Positions 48,064 through 58,319 of a stretch of DNA of 64,000 bases are shown one piece after another. Below the pieces are notes generated by a model. It made no database searches. It saw nothing but the letters and a program-made list of their open reading frames with translations, and had not been told where the DNA came from. The DNA is from Hordeum vulgare subsp. vulgare (taxonomy: Eukaryota > Streptophyta > Magnoliopsida > Poales > Poaceae). Both the position numbers and the translations under genes were made by a program. The first letter of the stretch is position 1; the number at the start of each line of letters is the position of its first letter. Location: the NCBI RefSeq assembly GCF_904849725.1, contig NC_058524.1, forward strand, positions 353,273,823 to 353,337,822, in the 5' to 3' direction.

Positions 48064-49863
48064 TGGAGTACTGGGACTTGGAGTACCAGCCCAATCATGA
48101 CACGCCTCATTGCCTTGATCAAATGGATATTACGAAGAATGTCCTCGAGAGCTTGCTTGGCACACTGATGAACATGCCGGAGAAGACCAAGGATTGCCCA
48201 AAGGCAAGGAAAGACTTGGAAGATTTGAAGGTCAGGAAAGACCTCCACTGTAAAATGTTGATGGAGGAGACAGAGACAGAGGAGGGGGAAAGGGGCAGAA
48301 AAGGCAACAAGAAGGAGGAGAATTATTGCCCCCTTCTTGCTTCACCATAAGTCCGAAGGAGATCGATCAATTCATCAAGTGCCTTATGGGAATCAAAGTC
48401 AGTTCCGGTTACTATGGGAAGATAAGCACATTTCTAGATCCCAAGAAGAAAAGGTTCAGCGGGATAAAGTCTCATGACTGTCACGTGATGATGACGCAGA
48501 TACTCCCGGTTTCCGTTAGAGGGACAATGGAAAAGCACATCCGTGAGACACTTACTGGGATCTGCAACTTCTTCGACGTTATCTCTTGGAAGTCCATAAG
48601 TGTGAAGCAGCTCCGAAAGCTATAGGAAGAGATCGTTGTCATACTATGTGAGCTTGAGATGTACTTCCCGCCCGCGTTCTTTGATGTCATGGTGCATCTG
48701 TGTGTCCACATTGTGGACAACATCATCGACCTCGGGCCGACATTCCTTCACAACATGATGCCGTTCGAGAGGATGAATGGGGTCATCAAAGGATTTCTTC
48801 ATAACAATGCCCGTCCCAAAGGGAGCATCGTCCACGGGTATTTGACGCATGAGTGCGTCTCCTTTTGCGAGAATTATATAAGTGTCGGAAACCCTTTTGT
48901 TGGTTTGCCCATCAAGAAGCATGATCGGAAGCTCGAAGGAGATGGTCACAACAACGCCGAAGGGAATTGCACATGGACTACTCGGATTGACGGAACGACT
49001 TTGACAGGGCTAACTTAGTAGTGCTAAAACACCTAGATGTGGTGGATGATTATGTGGCATGACACAAAGAAAGCATCGCAAAGAAGTACCGTGATAAGGG
49101 GATGCTCAAGACGGACGACGAAATTACTGTACAGCACAACACTACTTTCTCGCGTTGGTTCAAAGAGCAAGTTCTTGAAAATCCCCCGGAAGAGGGCAGT
49201 TCGGATGGATTGCTCATACACGCCTTAGCACATGGCCCTGCGCCCAAGCTCGCGACCTATCAGTCCTACGATATCAATGGGTACACGTTCTACACGGAGG
49301 CCAAAGACATGGAGAGTGATTACCAGAACTCCAGGGTGACAATTCAATGCATGACCGACGCCACCGGCACAACTGAAAGATTCTATGGAAGGGTCGAAGA
49401 GATGTGGGAGCTTGACTATGCTGGAATGCACGATGCGATGATGTTCCATGTCAGATGAGCCAAGGACGTCGTAAGAGAAAACAAGTATTTCACCACCATG
49501 TCTATACCCTACGCGAAGAGCACTCCCGTGAACGTTAACATCAGCGCCAAAAATGAGCCATGGGTACACGCTAAGCACTTGACACAGTGCTTCTTCATAA
49601 CCGACCCGGCCAATCCCAGCCGTGTTGTTGTGAGGAGATCCAAAAGGAGCATCGTCGGAATGGATGGAGTCACCAACGAGGAAGACTACGACCAATATGG
49701 CAGCCCCATGAGGGAAGATCGTGATGACGATGTAGCATACGTGAAAAGAAGATTCAAGACTACATGGCGGCGGAAAGATCGTACTCCATGGCTCCGGAAA
49801 AGTCACAAGGAGGGCTCAATTACTTGGAAACGAGCAAGAAAGGGAAGAAGAAGCTCAATGTGA
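48064..49863 (+). pseudogene. CACTA-2 TNP2-type transposase, C-terminal part
   Basis: This is the plus-strand remainder of the CACTA transposase. It begins inside the TNP2 domain (MDITKNVLESLLGTLMNMP) and continues through a GIKSHDCHVMM motif. A DUF4218 region (YFPPAFFDVMVHLCVH, ARPKGSIVHGYLTHECVSF) and a DUF4216 region (about 49400-49720) follow, ending in a basic Arg/Lys tail at 49863. Breaks: TAG at 48623-48625, a stop at 49016-49018 followed by a frame change before 49102, TGA at 49456-49458, and an early frame change near 48350. The N-terminal half is missing. The intact protein would cut and join CACTA ends. Confidence 0.85.
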
Positions 49864-50156
49864 AACGTCGTCGACGCAGCTGATCAGAAACTTACATTTA
49901 TATATTTGTATATATTTTGTGTACGCACTTAAGTAAATGTTATCGGTCAACTGATATGTTACACATGCATGGTTCCGGTGATATTTGCGCATAGGGGGGA
50001 GAGGGAGACGCCGTCGTCGTCGGGAGAAAAACAAATAATAAAAAGAAAAGAAAAGTAAACAGAAAAGGAAAGAAAAAAATACAAATAAAAGAAAATAAAT
50101 AAAAATAATAAAAAATGATAATAAAAAGAAAGTAATAAATAAAATAAAGTAAATGG
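49864..50156 (+). other. Spacer after transposase, A-rich tract
   Basis: No gene is seen. 50022-50155 is a low-complexity tract of A with scattered T and G (AAATAAAAAG words). Confidence 0.6.
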
Positions 50157-50373
50157 CTTAGCAGTAGCGCTGGTACAAAGCCAGCGCTACTACTGTGGCA
50201 CTTAGCGGTAGCCCTGGTACAAAGCGAGCGCTACTACTATGGTACTTGGTGGTAGCGCTGGTACAAAGCCAACACTACTACTATGGCACTTCGCGGTGGC
50301 GCTGGTACAAAGCCAACGCTACTACTATGGCTTAGCGGTAGCGCTGGTACAAAGCCAGCGCTACTACTATAGT
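50157..50373. repeat. Five ~44-bp tandem palindromic repeats
   Basis: Each unit contains AGTAGCGCTGG, TACAAAG and CCAGCGCTACT, so each can fold into a hairpin with an 11-base stem. Units 2 to 4 have stem changes. The same TAGCGCTACTACTA words occur in the right subterminal region (55918-56173), so this is a second cluster of terminal-type sites between the two genes. Confidence 0.85.
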
Positions 50374-51431
50374 TAACCCGGCTCAAAATTTCCTAACTCC
50401 CCCGCCCTCTCCCTCCACTCCCCCTATCGATCCGCCCTCTCCGAACGCCGCCGCATCCCTTCACGCGCCGTCACACGAAACCCTCCTGCAGCCATCTTGC
50501 GGTGCGCCGCCGCACCCACCGTTGCGTGCTCCTCGCGCCGCCGCCTCCCCTGCTCGGCGCCCACCCTCCCTGCTCGACGGCCACTACCCCTCCCTCCCAC
50601 CTCCCCTGCTTGGCGCTCATCGGCCACCCTCCCTGCTCGGCGACCGCACCCTCCCTCCTCGACGCCCATCACCCCCTGTTCAGCGAGCTCGCCTCCCCTG
50701 CAAGCTTCGACCATGAACAACAAAGGAATGATTCTCCCCTTCTGTTTTCATGTATTTTTTTCATTGCTATTATGTGTTGATGAATTGTATCAAGGGTAGT
50801 GGTATTATGTGTTGATGAATTGTTGCTATATGTGTTGATGAACAACAAAGGTGAGAACCATGATCTTTTGATATTATGTGTTGATCATTGCTATTATGTG
50901 TTGATGAACAAGAAAGGTGAGAACCATGATCTTTTGTTTCAAGGGCAGTGGTATGATACAGGGGGTAATGTAAAATTCGTGCAGGGGGTAATGTAAATGA
51001 TATTATGCTGAAATAATAGCTAGTAGTAGGAAAAAAAGAAGAAAGTCCTTTCTTTATTAGGAAGTAATGTAAATATGGTGCAGGGGGTAAAGCATTTTAT
51101 TATATGACAATTCCTTTTATAAGAATTTGTTTGGTCCTTCTGAATGTCTAAATAATATTACCCTAGATAGTGATATGTCCTTCTGAATGTTCGAGTGGAC
51201 TATGTTTTGCGGAATGTTGATTCATTTCCATTCCGGCAAATTTCAGGCGCTCCATATGTCCAATTTTTAGCAAAGGTCATGCCGAAATTTTCGGCATGAC
51301 TTGTGCTAGAAACTAGGATATATGGAGTACCCGGGATTTGCCGGAAGGGGAATGAATGAACATTCCAACCAAATATAGGCCCCTTTTTTCTATTCATTAT
51401 ATCTTTTATTTACAATTGTTGCATAGGAAAC
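50374..51431 (+). promoter_or_regulatory. Leader region of CACTA-2 second gene
   Basis: A pyrimidine- and GC-rich 5' leader (50395-50710) is followed by AT-rich sequence with imperfect repeats of ATTATGTGTTGATGAA (50795-50930). These fit a first exon and intron. The frames at 50424-50799 on both strands are composition artefacts. Confidence 0.4.
51211..51366. repeat. 156-bp inverted repeat (fold-back)
   Basis: The left arm 51211-51288 and right arm 51291-51366 are complementary over about 77 bases with roughly 15 mismatches. The centre GTCATGCCGAAA/TTTTCGGCATGAC is perfect. It lies in the probable intron of the CACTA-2 second gene. Confidence 0.85.
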
Positions 51432-54400
51432 ATGTCTACCAACGCCGAAGTCGTGGGTGGTTCTGCTCCCTCCGCAGACCCCATGGAGGCAGCAAATCAC
51501 TATTTTGATTACCTGGACGAACACGCCTTGGGGTTGCATGCTGGCGGCAGTGGTCCCAACCCCGACACCGGCACTGGCACCGGCACCGACACCACCCCCG
51601 AGACCGGCAACGATGATGTCTTAGCCGGTAAAGCACCGAATTAGAAGAGGACAAGAAAACCAAACACGCTTGGCATCGGACCAATTGTGGTCACGGAGAT
51701 TGACCCCAAGAAGTTAGAGCCAACGGCGCCAGAGGAAGCGCGCAAGTGCTGGGGAAATCAACTTGGATGCATCCTCAGGGAAACCGCCAAGATCAACGAC
51801 GAGAGGTTGAAGCAGATACCACATATGGAGCACATGCTCCTAAAGAAGTTGAACAATAGGTTCATGTTCCTGGCCGGAATGAAGAGAAATATAAAGAGCC
51901 GTGGGATGATCCCGGCATGACAAAAATAAACGAGAAGGCGATTGTGACGTTCACCAAGGACTTGTCCTCCTGGAAAGTTCGGGTGAAAAAAGCGGTTGAG
52001 AAGAATGAATCGTGGTCCAAGATTCATGCTGATAATCCGACAATAACGGAAGAGGACTTTGTAAAATTCCTGGAGAATTGCGAAAGAGAAGAAGTCAAGG
52101 CAAAGTCGGAGAAAATGAAGGCGCTCCAGGACAGGAACACGCCTCCCCACCGCCTCGGAAGCCGTGGTTACGAGGGGAAGAGGCACATATGGGCCAAGGA
52201 GGACGCCGAACGTGAAAGTCTCAGGATCCCAAACCCCTCAGCGGAGTTGAGCGACCCGCTGGAGCATGACTGGATGAGGGGCCGGTACAAGTGGGACAAA
52301 GAGAGAAAGATCTTTTACATGGACCCGAACACGAGGGAGTTCATGAGACTTCTGGTAATTGTTATACTACCACATTATCATATTAATTAGCTTCCAATCA
52401 ACTTGACTGCAAGTTTTGTCACATTATTAAACCATCCACGTTCCTTTTGCAGAAAGAGCAGCACCAGAAGGCAGCCGAAAGTGACGAGTCGTCACAGTCA
52501 TCGGCGACGCCCAAGTGGGACACCCCATTCAACCGGGCCCTGAACATACTAAAAAAGTTCCCGGTGGACAAGCCGTTCGTCCTATGGACGTGTGCACGGT
52601 GTCGGAGATGGGGCCTTGCGGAAGACGTGCTACCCCGAGGAGCCAGAGGAGAGAAGGAAGATATGGTTGATCGTCACTCAGGAGAGCATCGATCAGAAGG
52701 TCGCGATTGCGGTCAATACGACCAAAGCTGAGACCAAAGAAGAGTTGGTCGGGATAGTCAGTGTGTTGGTCACTAACGTGGAGGCAGGTTGATTTCGACA
52801 ATTTTCAATTAGACGAAGAACAATCCAAATGCACGACCGGAGGACTTTCCAATTCCCAGCTTTGTCGGGAGCAACTCGGCGAACACCACAGCACCAGCAC
52901 GTTCCCAAGAAACCGCAAAAGGTCCCATTATTGTTCATAGTAGCCCGACCTCAGTCTCTGGCATGCTCGGCGGGCCTTCCTCGCTGGCTGAGCTTGACAC
53001 CCTCACAGTAATTAAGCGTCATACCCTTCTCACCAGCATGTCTATACTCTTCCATTTCAGTTGCCTTTCAGATGTTTGATGTCACAGACATGTCTCCTTC
53101 GTAGGCCGACGACACCCCGTCCACCCTACTCTACGACATCAAGGGCCAGGAGGTGGCTGTGGGAAAGGCAACCATCGTGAAGCCGAAGGATCGCATGATC
53201 CACAACCGACAGATGCCCGATGGCGTCTTCAAGGTTATCGTGGCCAGTGTCTTAGCGGGCTACCAGTCGATGACGACGAGACCCCTAAGACGATTGGCGC
53301 ATGCAAGAACTGGTTCTTGACTTGGCCAAAGTCTCTTCTTCATCTCGAGGATCCCAGTATCATCACTCCAACGCCAACTTCTCAAGAAGGTATGAACACC
53401 ACCCCACCTACCACATTACCTGCACCTGTCGTGGCGGATGATGGTAGCATACGACGCGAGGGAGAGCCTCCATTAGTGCCAGATCATGTCTCCCCCACTG
53501 TCGAAGAAGCAAATGTTGATGATGACATGGATGATGATGATGATGACCCGAACCAGTATTTCAATACCGCCTATGATGGTTGATTGCTCAGAACACCGAA
53601 GACTCAGGCTATGACCGCGCATATGATGACTTGATGCTGCCTGATTTGCCGGAGCCGGAACGTCCTAAGGAGGAATCTAAAAAGTCTCTCTTCAAGCCAT
53701 CCTCGCAGGAGAGGCCTCCAGATGCCACCTCTACCCAGCAACCCCTCGAGGCCCGTCCATTATTTAGCCCGAGGAGACTTGGGATGGTGGTTAGGGAAGG
53801 TATGAAGGGCTCACTACCGCGACCCCCCAAGAAGCAAAGGAAGAGACCGACCAAGAGACCTAAAGGCACCATAGGTGCTTCAAGCAGCCAACCGCCTCTG
53901 AAACCCCTAGTGGTAGACAGAATACCTGTCGAAGCTAAGCCGCGTGTCCACATCGCCGGCGAGCCGATCCTACCTGCCAGAGCGCTAGATCACATACTGA
54001 ACAATGATCTAAAGAGACTCCATGAAGATGTGCTGGCTAGAGAGAAATACCTTCTCGCCGAGAAACATCCAGGATACCCTCTTTACGCGGCTCATGTGCC
54101 GGGTGGGAAGATGTACGTCGATAACTGGCCCGCGAATACGTTCATCCTGCGATTTGACTACATCTACAACATCTTCCACATGACCAAGCTGGGTTTCCAG
54201 TTCATCCGCATGTATGCGCTGTATCTCCACTACATCATCGGGAGGGAGAGCATCAACTATATCTGCGTCGCGGACCCATACTATATGCACGAGAGCTTCT
54301 TGGAAGTTTGCAAACAGCACCATGAGTATGCGAGCAAGTACCTCGGCAAATTCATGATCACTAATAAGGACAAGGAAGCGATTCTCCTGCCTTATCATCC

Positions 54401-55077
54401 GTCGTAAGTCATGCGCGCATATCCTTTCGACATGTTAATCATTCCTTTGCAAGCATGGTGGCACAACTGAGGTGTACTTAATTTGCGTAGGGGGGATGGC
54501 GCCATCCTCATCATTCTGTACCCCGGAATACTCCCATGCTGTGTACTTGGACTCGTCGAAGAACCTGAAGAAAAAGGATTACACGCACATCAAGAACGTT
54601 CTCGACTCTGCCCTGTGGACCCTCAACATGACTGGTGGATATATCAAGGTGAAAAGGTCGAGGAATAAAGCACCGTCTTTCGGCCATAAGACCAACTTCT
54701 GCTGCATCCAGCAACCGAACGAGAGTCAGGCTGATGGATTCGACCTCATTCATCACCTGCTGGAGTACACAAGGGATCATCAACGCCTTCGCATGTCAGC
54801 TACTGCCGAAGATGTCGAGATTGTCAGCTCGGCCACAAGCATTGGAAAGACATCGGATCATCGAATCCGAGCTGAGTTTTATAACGTACAATGTGAACTA
54901 GCCCAAGGGATCATGAAGCGAGTCCTCGAACCAACGGGAATGTTCTACCACGGGCCAATCATGCGGGTTGATGTTCGAGCACTGCTAAGCGCTCAACGTT
55001 TGGACATGAAGCCTTTCACGAAGCTCCGTTGCGTCCTCCCTAACTATAAAGATTGGAACGCCGACCTGGACGACTGA
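51432..55077 (+). pseudogene. CACTA-2 second gene: Ptta/En/Spm and Ulp1-like domains, broken
   Basis: A multi-exon plus-strand gene. Exon from ATG 51432 (MSTNAEVVGGSAPSADP) to 52354 holds a Ptta/En/Spm-type plant transposase domain (WSKIHADNPTITEEDFVKF). The next exon starts at 52453 and a DUF8039-like exon at 53105. An exon with a polybasic patch ends at 54404 (GT) and the last opens at 54491 (AG). The Ulp1-like end includes YSHAVYLDSSKNLKKK with the family Asp. The His-Trp pair expected near 54500 reads Gly-Ala, and the expected catalytic Cys (in ...ESQADGF) is Asp. Breaks: TAG at 51642-51644, TGA at 51918-51920, shifts near 52600, 53280 and 54520, and a stop at about 52790. Confidence 0.75.
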
Positions 55078-55385
55078 TTGTCAATGACAATGCGTTGTAA
55101 CTAAACCGTGGTCCTGAACTAGCGCGCCTTATCAGTACTGTATTTCTATGGCAAAACTTTCAAATTATGCAAGGCGAAACTATGTGATGTAATTAAACCG
55201 TGGTCCCGAACTAGCGTAGATCGTTCTAGTTAATTAGTTTGGGTATGAGGAACTTTGTCATTTATGTTTACTATTGGTTGCTTTTATTTTGGTAATCATG
55301 TCTCCTTTTGTTTTCTTAAGTACATTATGTCGCATATTATCGTTCAAATCAACAACTCACGTTGCATGTACTAGCTAGATCACAG
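55078..55385 (+). other. Spacer between CACTA-2 second gene and small gene
   Basis: AT-rich, containing two copies of AAACCGTGGTCC.GAACTAGCG (near 55102 and 55195). No gene is seen; it is probably 3' UTR of one gene and promoter of the next. Confidence 0.4.
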
Positions 55386-55634
55386 ATGGCGAAGGGCTAC
55401 AACGTCGTGTACGTTGGGAAGGTTCCAGGAGTCTACGACCACTGGCCAGCCACTCAGGCCCAGGTTCACAGGTACCCGGGTGCTAGCCACACAGGGTTCG
55501 ACACCAGAGCCAAAGCAGAAATTAGTTACTTGAGGTGGTCGACACTCCAGCATGAGCAGGGGCGACATCGTCGGTATTACATAGTCGCGCTCGTCTTCGT
55601 GCTGATCGCTCTTCTGTGCTACGTAATGTTGTAG
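55386..55634 (+). CDS. CACTA-2 small protein: RNase H1 hybrid-binding domain plus membrane anchor
   Basis: An intact 82-residue frame starting MAKGYNVVYVGKVPGVYD. An in-frame ATG also exists at 55362; I prefer 55386 because the domain begins there. Residues about 3-52 match the RNase H1 N-terminal hybrid-binding fold (also in caulimovirus P6): V-Y-V-G-K-x-P-G-V-Y, W, Q-V, Y-P-G-A, G-F-x-T. That domain binds RNA/DNA hybrids or double-stranded RNA. There is no RNase H catalytic domain. Residues about 63-81 (YYIVALVFVLIALLCYVML) form one membrane segment at the very C-terminus, so a tail-anchored protein facing the cytosol is expected. It is the last gene of CACTA-2. Its role is unknown. Confidence 0.7.
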   Translation: MAKGYNVVYVGKVPGVYDHWPATQAQVHRYPGASHTGFDTRAKAEISYLRWSTLQHEQGRHRRYYIVALVFVLIALLCYVML

Positions 55635-55917
55635 ATAGAGATGATGAAACTTGTGGGTGTGCCATGACCATGCAGTTGCGCTTACTCAAGACATGACATG
55701 ATCGCACTTACGTATCGCTATTTTCTTGACTATGTGATGATATTTTCTGTTGAATGATAATGATGATGATGATGATGCATGGTATTATGACAAGAATATT
55801 GTATGTCTATGATATGTGAGCAGGGTATATGTTTAATATGATGTCATGAAACTATTGTATAGAATCTGTATAAATAAATCACAAATGCGTAGAGGGTGCA
55901 AATATGCGAAAACTGTA

Positions 55918-56173
55918 AAAGTTAGCAGTAGCGCCGGTAAATACTTACCAGTAGTGCGGCTTAGTAGCGACGCTTTCTGTGAGCACGCGCTACTACTATA
56001 GTTAGCATTAGTGATGGAGGGGGAAGCGCTACTGCTAACTATACTCACCAGTAGTGCTGCCCATACCAGCGCTACTACTAGTTATTAGCTGTAGCGCGAT
56101 CGCAGTAGCGCTCGGCCCAACGCTACTACTATAGGATTATCAAGCGCTACTAGTAGGCTTTTCCCTAGTAGTG
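55918..56173. repeat. CACTA-2 right subterminal repeats and terminal inverted repeat
   Basis: Many TAGCAGTAGCGC / GCGCTACTACTA words in both orientations lead to the right end ...CCTAGTAGTG at 56173. They match the five tandem units at 50157-50373. The stretch 55635-55917 shows no gene; a (GAT)n run is at about 55760-55778. Confidence 0.85.
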
Positions 56174-56614
56174 TAGAGGTCTAATAATAAGTTCATATGA
56201 CCCAAGTATGGAAAATTTGTTAGCCCATGCCTCTCCCTTATATAAAATTGCAAGAATGATTATCGATCTTCTTACCAATTTCCTAGGATGATTCCGCACA
56301 CTATACCGTCTTTATTCCAGACTCACTATTTTTAATATATTGTAATATATTCTAACTTATATAATGCAAAAACTATTTTCATATTTTAGTTCTCCAATAT
56401 CATGCCAAGCTATCCTATTTATACCCAAAATGCAATTATATTTCTTGTTACTAGATAGAAGCAAACACTTGGTTTACGTAGGGTCATATCGGTGGCAAAT
56501 AAGACTTGAGTGAATATTGATCTTACCTTTAGCTTCTTGTGGGTTCGACGCTCCATACATACTAGTTCCATCATTGAAAGTGCTTCGGTGATTCCTTGCA
56601 CTTGGGGATTATTA

Positions 56615-57475
56615 GATAGCAAACTTTATTATGCACTGTGTCGCTTTTATTTCTTTGCCATCACAATACCGTACAAAGCTTATTTTCCCTTGTAATAAAG
56701 GATCATGCATATTTAGTAGAAATTTTTATTGCTTGATGCACCTATGAAAACTTACTTCAGGGATCTTACTCAATCCATAGGTAGGTATTGTGGACTATCA
56801 TGGCAAGAAACTGGGTTTCAAAGTTATGGATGCACAAGTAGTATGTCTACTTAGTGCCGAATTTTTGGGCTAGCAAAGGATCTAAAGCAAGCATCAGATG
56901 TTGAAGGATTCAAGACCATATAACTTCTATGTGAAAGTAATCTACCATGATCATAATATTGTCTTCCATGTCCTACATCAACACTTCATCATTATATAAT
57001 ATTTGATGAAGGTTCACAATAATAAAAGATGTCCATGATATTGTATTTATATGCGAGCCTTCTGTCCTCTATCATAATCTTGCTTAGATTGCAACAGTGA
57101 CTAATACTATGTTTGTTTACTATCAACAACTTTTATCACTTATACCATGTTTGTGTGAAGTCATTACTTCTCATGAGATGAGAATACGATCTTTATCTTT
57201 CTTTTTATTGCCATGCTATGATGATGGGTGCCCATAGGTAAACCACAAAAACTCAACTAATCTTTATTATATAACTCACATACTCGATTAGAAGGGTAGG
57301 TGGAACCCAAAGAAAAAATCTAAGCAAAGAAAATCTGAAATTTATTTCTCTAGATCAAGAGACAACTAAGGATTGAACTAAGATATATAATAATGATGGA
57401 AGTGACGGTGATACGATATCGGGGCACCTCCCCCAAGCTTGGGACAAGCCAAGGGTGGTGCCAATACCCATGTAA
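56615..57475 (-). other. gypsy-0 3' non-coding tail, right part
   Basis: It starts with the GATAG duplication of gypsy-1. On the minus strand it carries CCCAAGCTTGGGGGAGGT near 57440, typical of the region after pol in Athila-like elements. No gene is seen. Confidence 0.65.
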
Positions 57476-57757
57476 TCAATCGCCCTCCTCAAGTGATGGT
57501 GGTGGTGTAGCAGGGGTGTCCTCAGTACTCCAGGGCATAGACTCCCCATCATAGAAAGAAAATTTTGTCTCGGGAGTCCTGAAACGAGCAGCGAAGCTCA
57601 TCCTCTGAAACCTAGATTCATACTCACAGTTGTGGCCTTGGGGTTCATAGATTTGATCTTGGAGGTGATCAATCCGATATTGAAGCTTAGAGATAATCTC
57701 CCACACGTTCTTTGTGTCCAACAAGTTTTCGTGGATGAAATCCATCATCTGTTCCAC
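57476..57757 (-). CDS. Short conserved-position frame after gypsy-0 integrase
   Basis: A 93-codon minus-strand frame starting MEQMMDFIHENLLDTKN. The first half is helical (SKLQYRIDHLQDQIYE) and the second half is Ser/Pro/Glu-rich. It lies where Athila elements keep an env-like or accessory gene, after integrase. Upstream in the transcript (to about 57950) the frame is broken. I do not recognise the protein; it may be the remnant of a longer accessory gene or not a gene. Confidence 0.3.
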   Translation of the reverse strand: MEQMMDFIHENLLDTKNVWEIISKLQYRIDHLQDQIYEPQGHNCEYESRFQRMSFAARFRTPETKFSFYDGESMPWSTEDTPATPPPSLEEGD

Positions 57758-58319
57758 CGCTTTAGGCCTGGTCTTCTCGCTACCCTCTTCTTGGGACCTT
57801 GAACAACCTAGATGTGAAGCACACCCTCATGAATCTCAATGGCTTGAGGGTGCTTCATCACCTTCGGCAGGTGGGGTTGATGACCTTCTCGAATAACTTG
57901 TCCTTGGAAGGGCTTGGTGAAGTCATGGTAATCTTTATCTGTTAGAAAAATAGCTCCAAACTAGAACACAGGAAAATCTCGTTATGTGGTGGTAAAAACA
58001 CGTGTGAGTATATATAATGAATTTTTCCAGGTAAGAATACATGCTCGGAAAGAATTAGGAGTCCGGGAGCCGCATGACGGCCCCACAAGCCATCAGGGTG
58101 CGGCCAGGGGGTGCGCCATGTTAGCTTGTGCCTCCCTCATGGTCCCCTAGACTGTGTTTATGTTTGTATTTTTTCTAAAATACCAAAACTATTTAAAAAA
58201 TGGAATTTTTTAAGTCGGTTTACTTACCGTACCATGTGCGTGCCCCTTTTCAGGTTTCTGGAGTGTTCGGGATTACTTCCTTTATGTGCTCCTCTACTGT
58301 TATGAATGGGATGGCATTA
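57758..58319 (-). other. gypsy-0 region between integrase and accessory frame
   Basis: No gene that I can support. It is moderately AT-rich with many stops in all frames. Confidence 0.5.

Larger units (their letters stand above)
48064..56173 (+). mobile_element. CACTA-2: left-truncated CACTA element
   Basis: The right end is intact. On the minus strand it reads CACTACTAGGGAAAAGCC from 56173. At the left, LTR sequence passes at about 48064 straight into the middle of a TNP2 transposase, so the terminal repeat, promoter and N-terminal coding part were deleted. Genes on the plus strand: broken transposase (48064-49863), broken second gene (51432-55077) and an intact small gene (55386-55634). 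Without a left end it cannot move. Confidence 0.88.
10574..56614 (+). mobile_element. gypsy-1: non-autonomous Ty3-gypsy-type element, nested
   Basis: The 5' LTR (10574-12581) and 3' LTR (46969-56614, split by CACTA-2) start with TGATAYGTCTCCAAC and end at matching points. The element is flanked by GATAG at 10569-10573 and 56615-56619. A PBS-like sequence follows the 5' LTR and a PPT-like sequence precedes the 3' LTR. Without later inserts the internal domain is about 3.3 kb (12582-14698, 19622-19863, 46008-46968). It has no gag or pol that I can recognise. The LTRs differ by roughly 10% in the parts I compared, so it is older than both copia elements. Confidence 0.9.
46969..56614 (+). repeat. 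gypsy-1 3' LTR, split by CACTA-2
   Basis: LTR sequence occupies 46969 to about 48063 and resumes at 56174-56614. It ends GGGGATTATTA, followed by the GATAG duplication. TATA at 47331-47340. Aligned with the 5' LTR, almost nothing is missing at the CACTA-2 junction. Confidence 0.9.
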
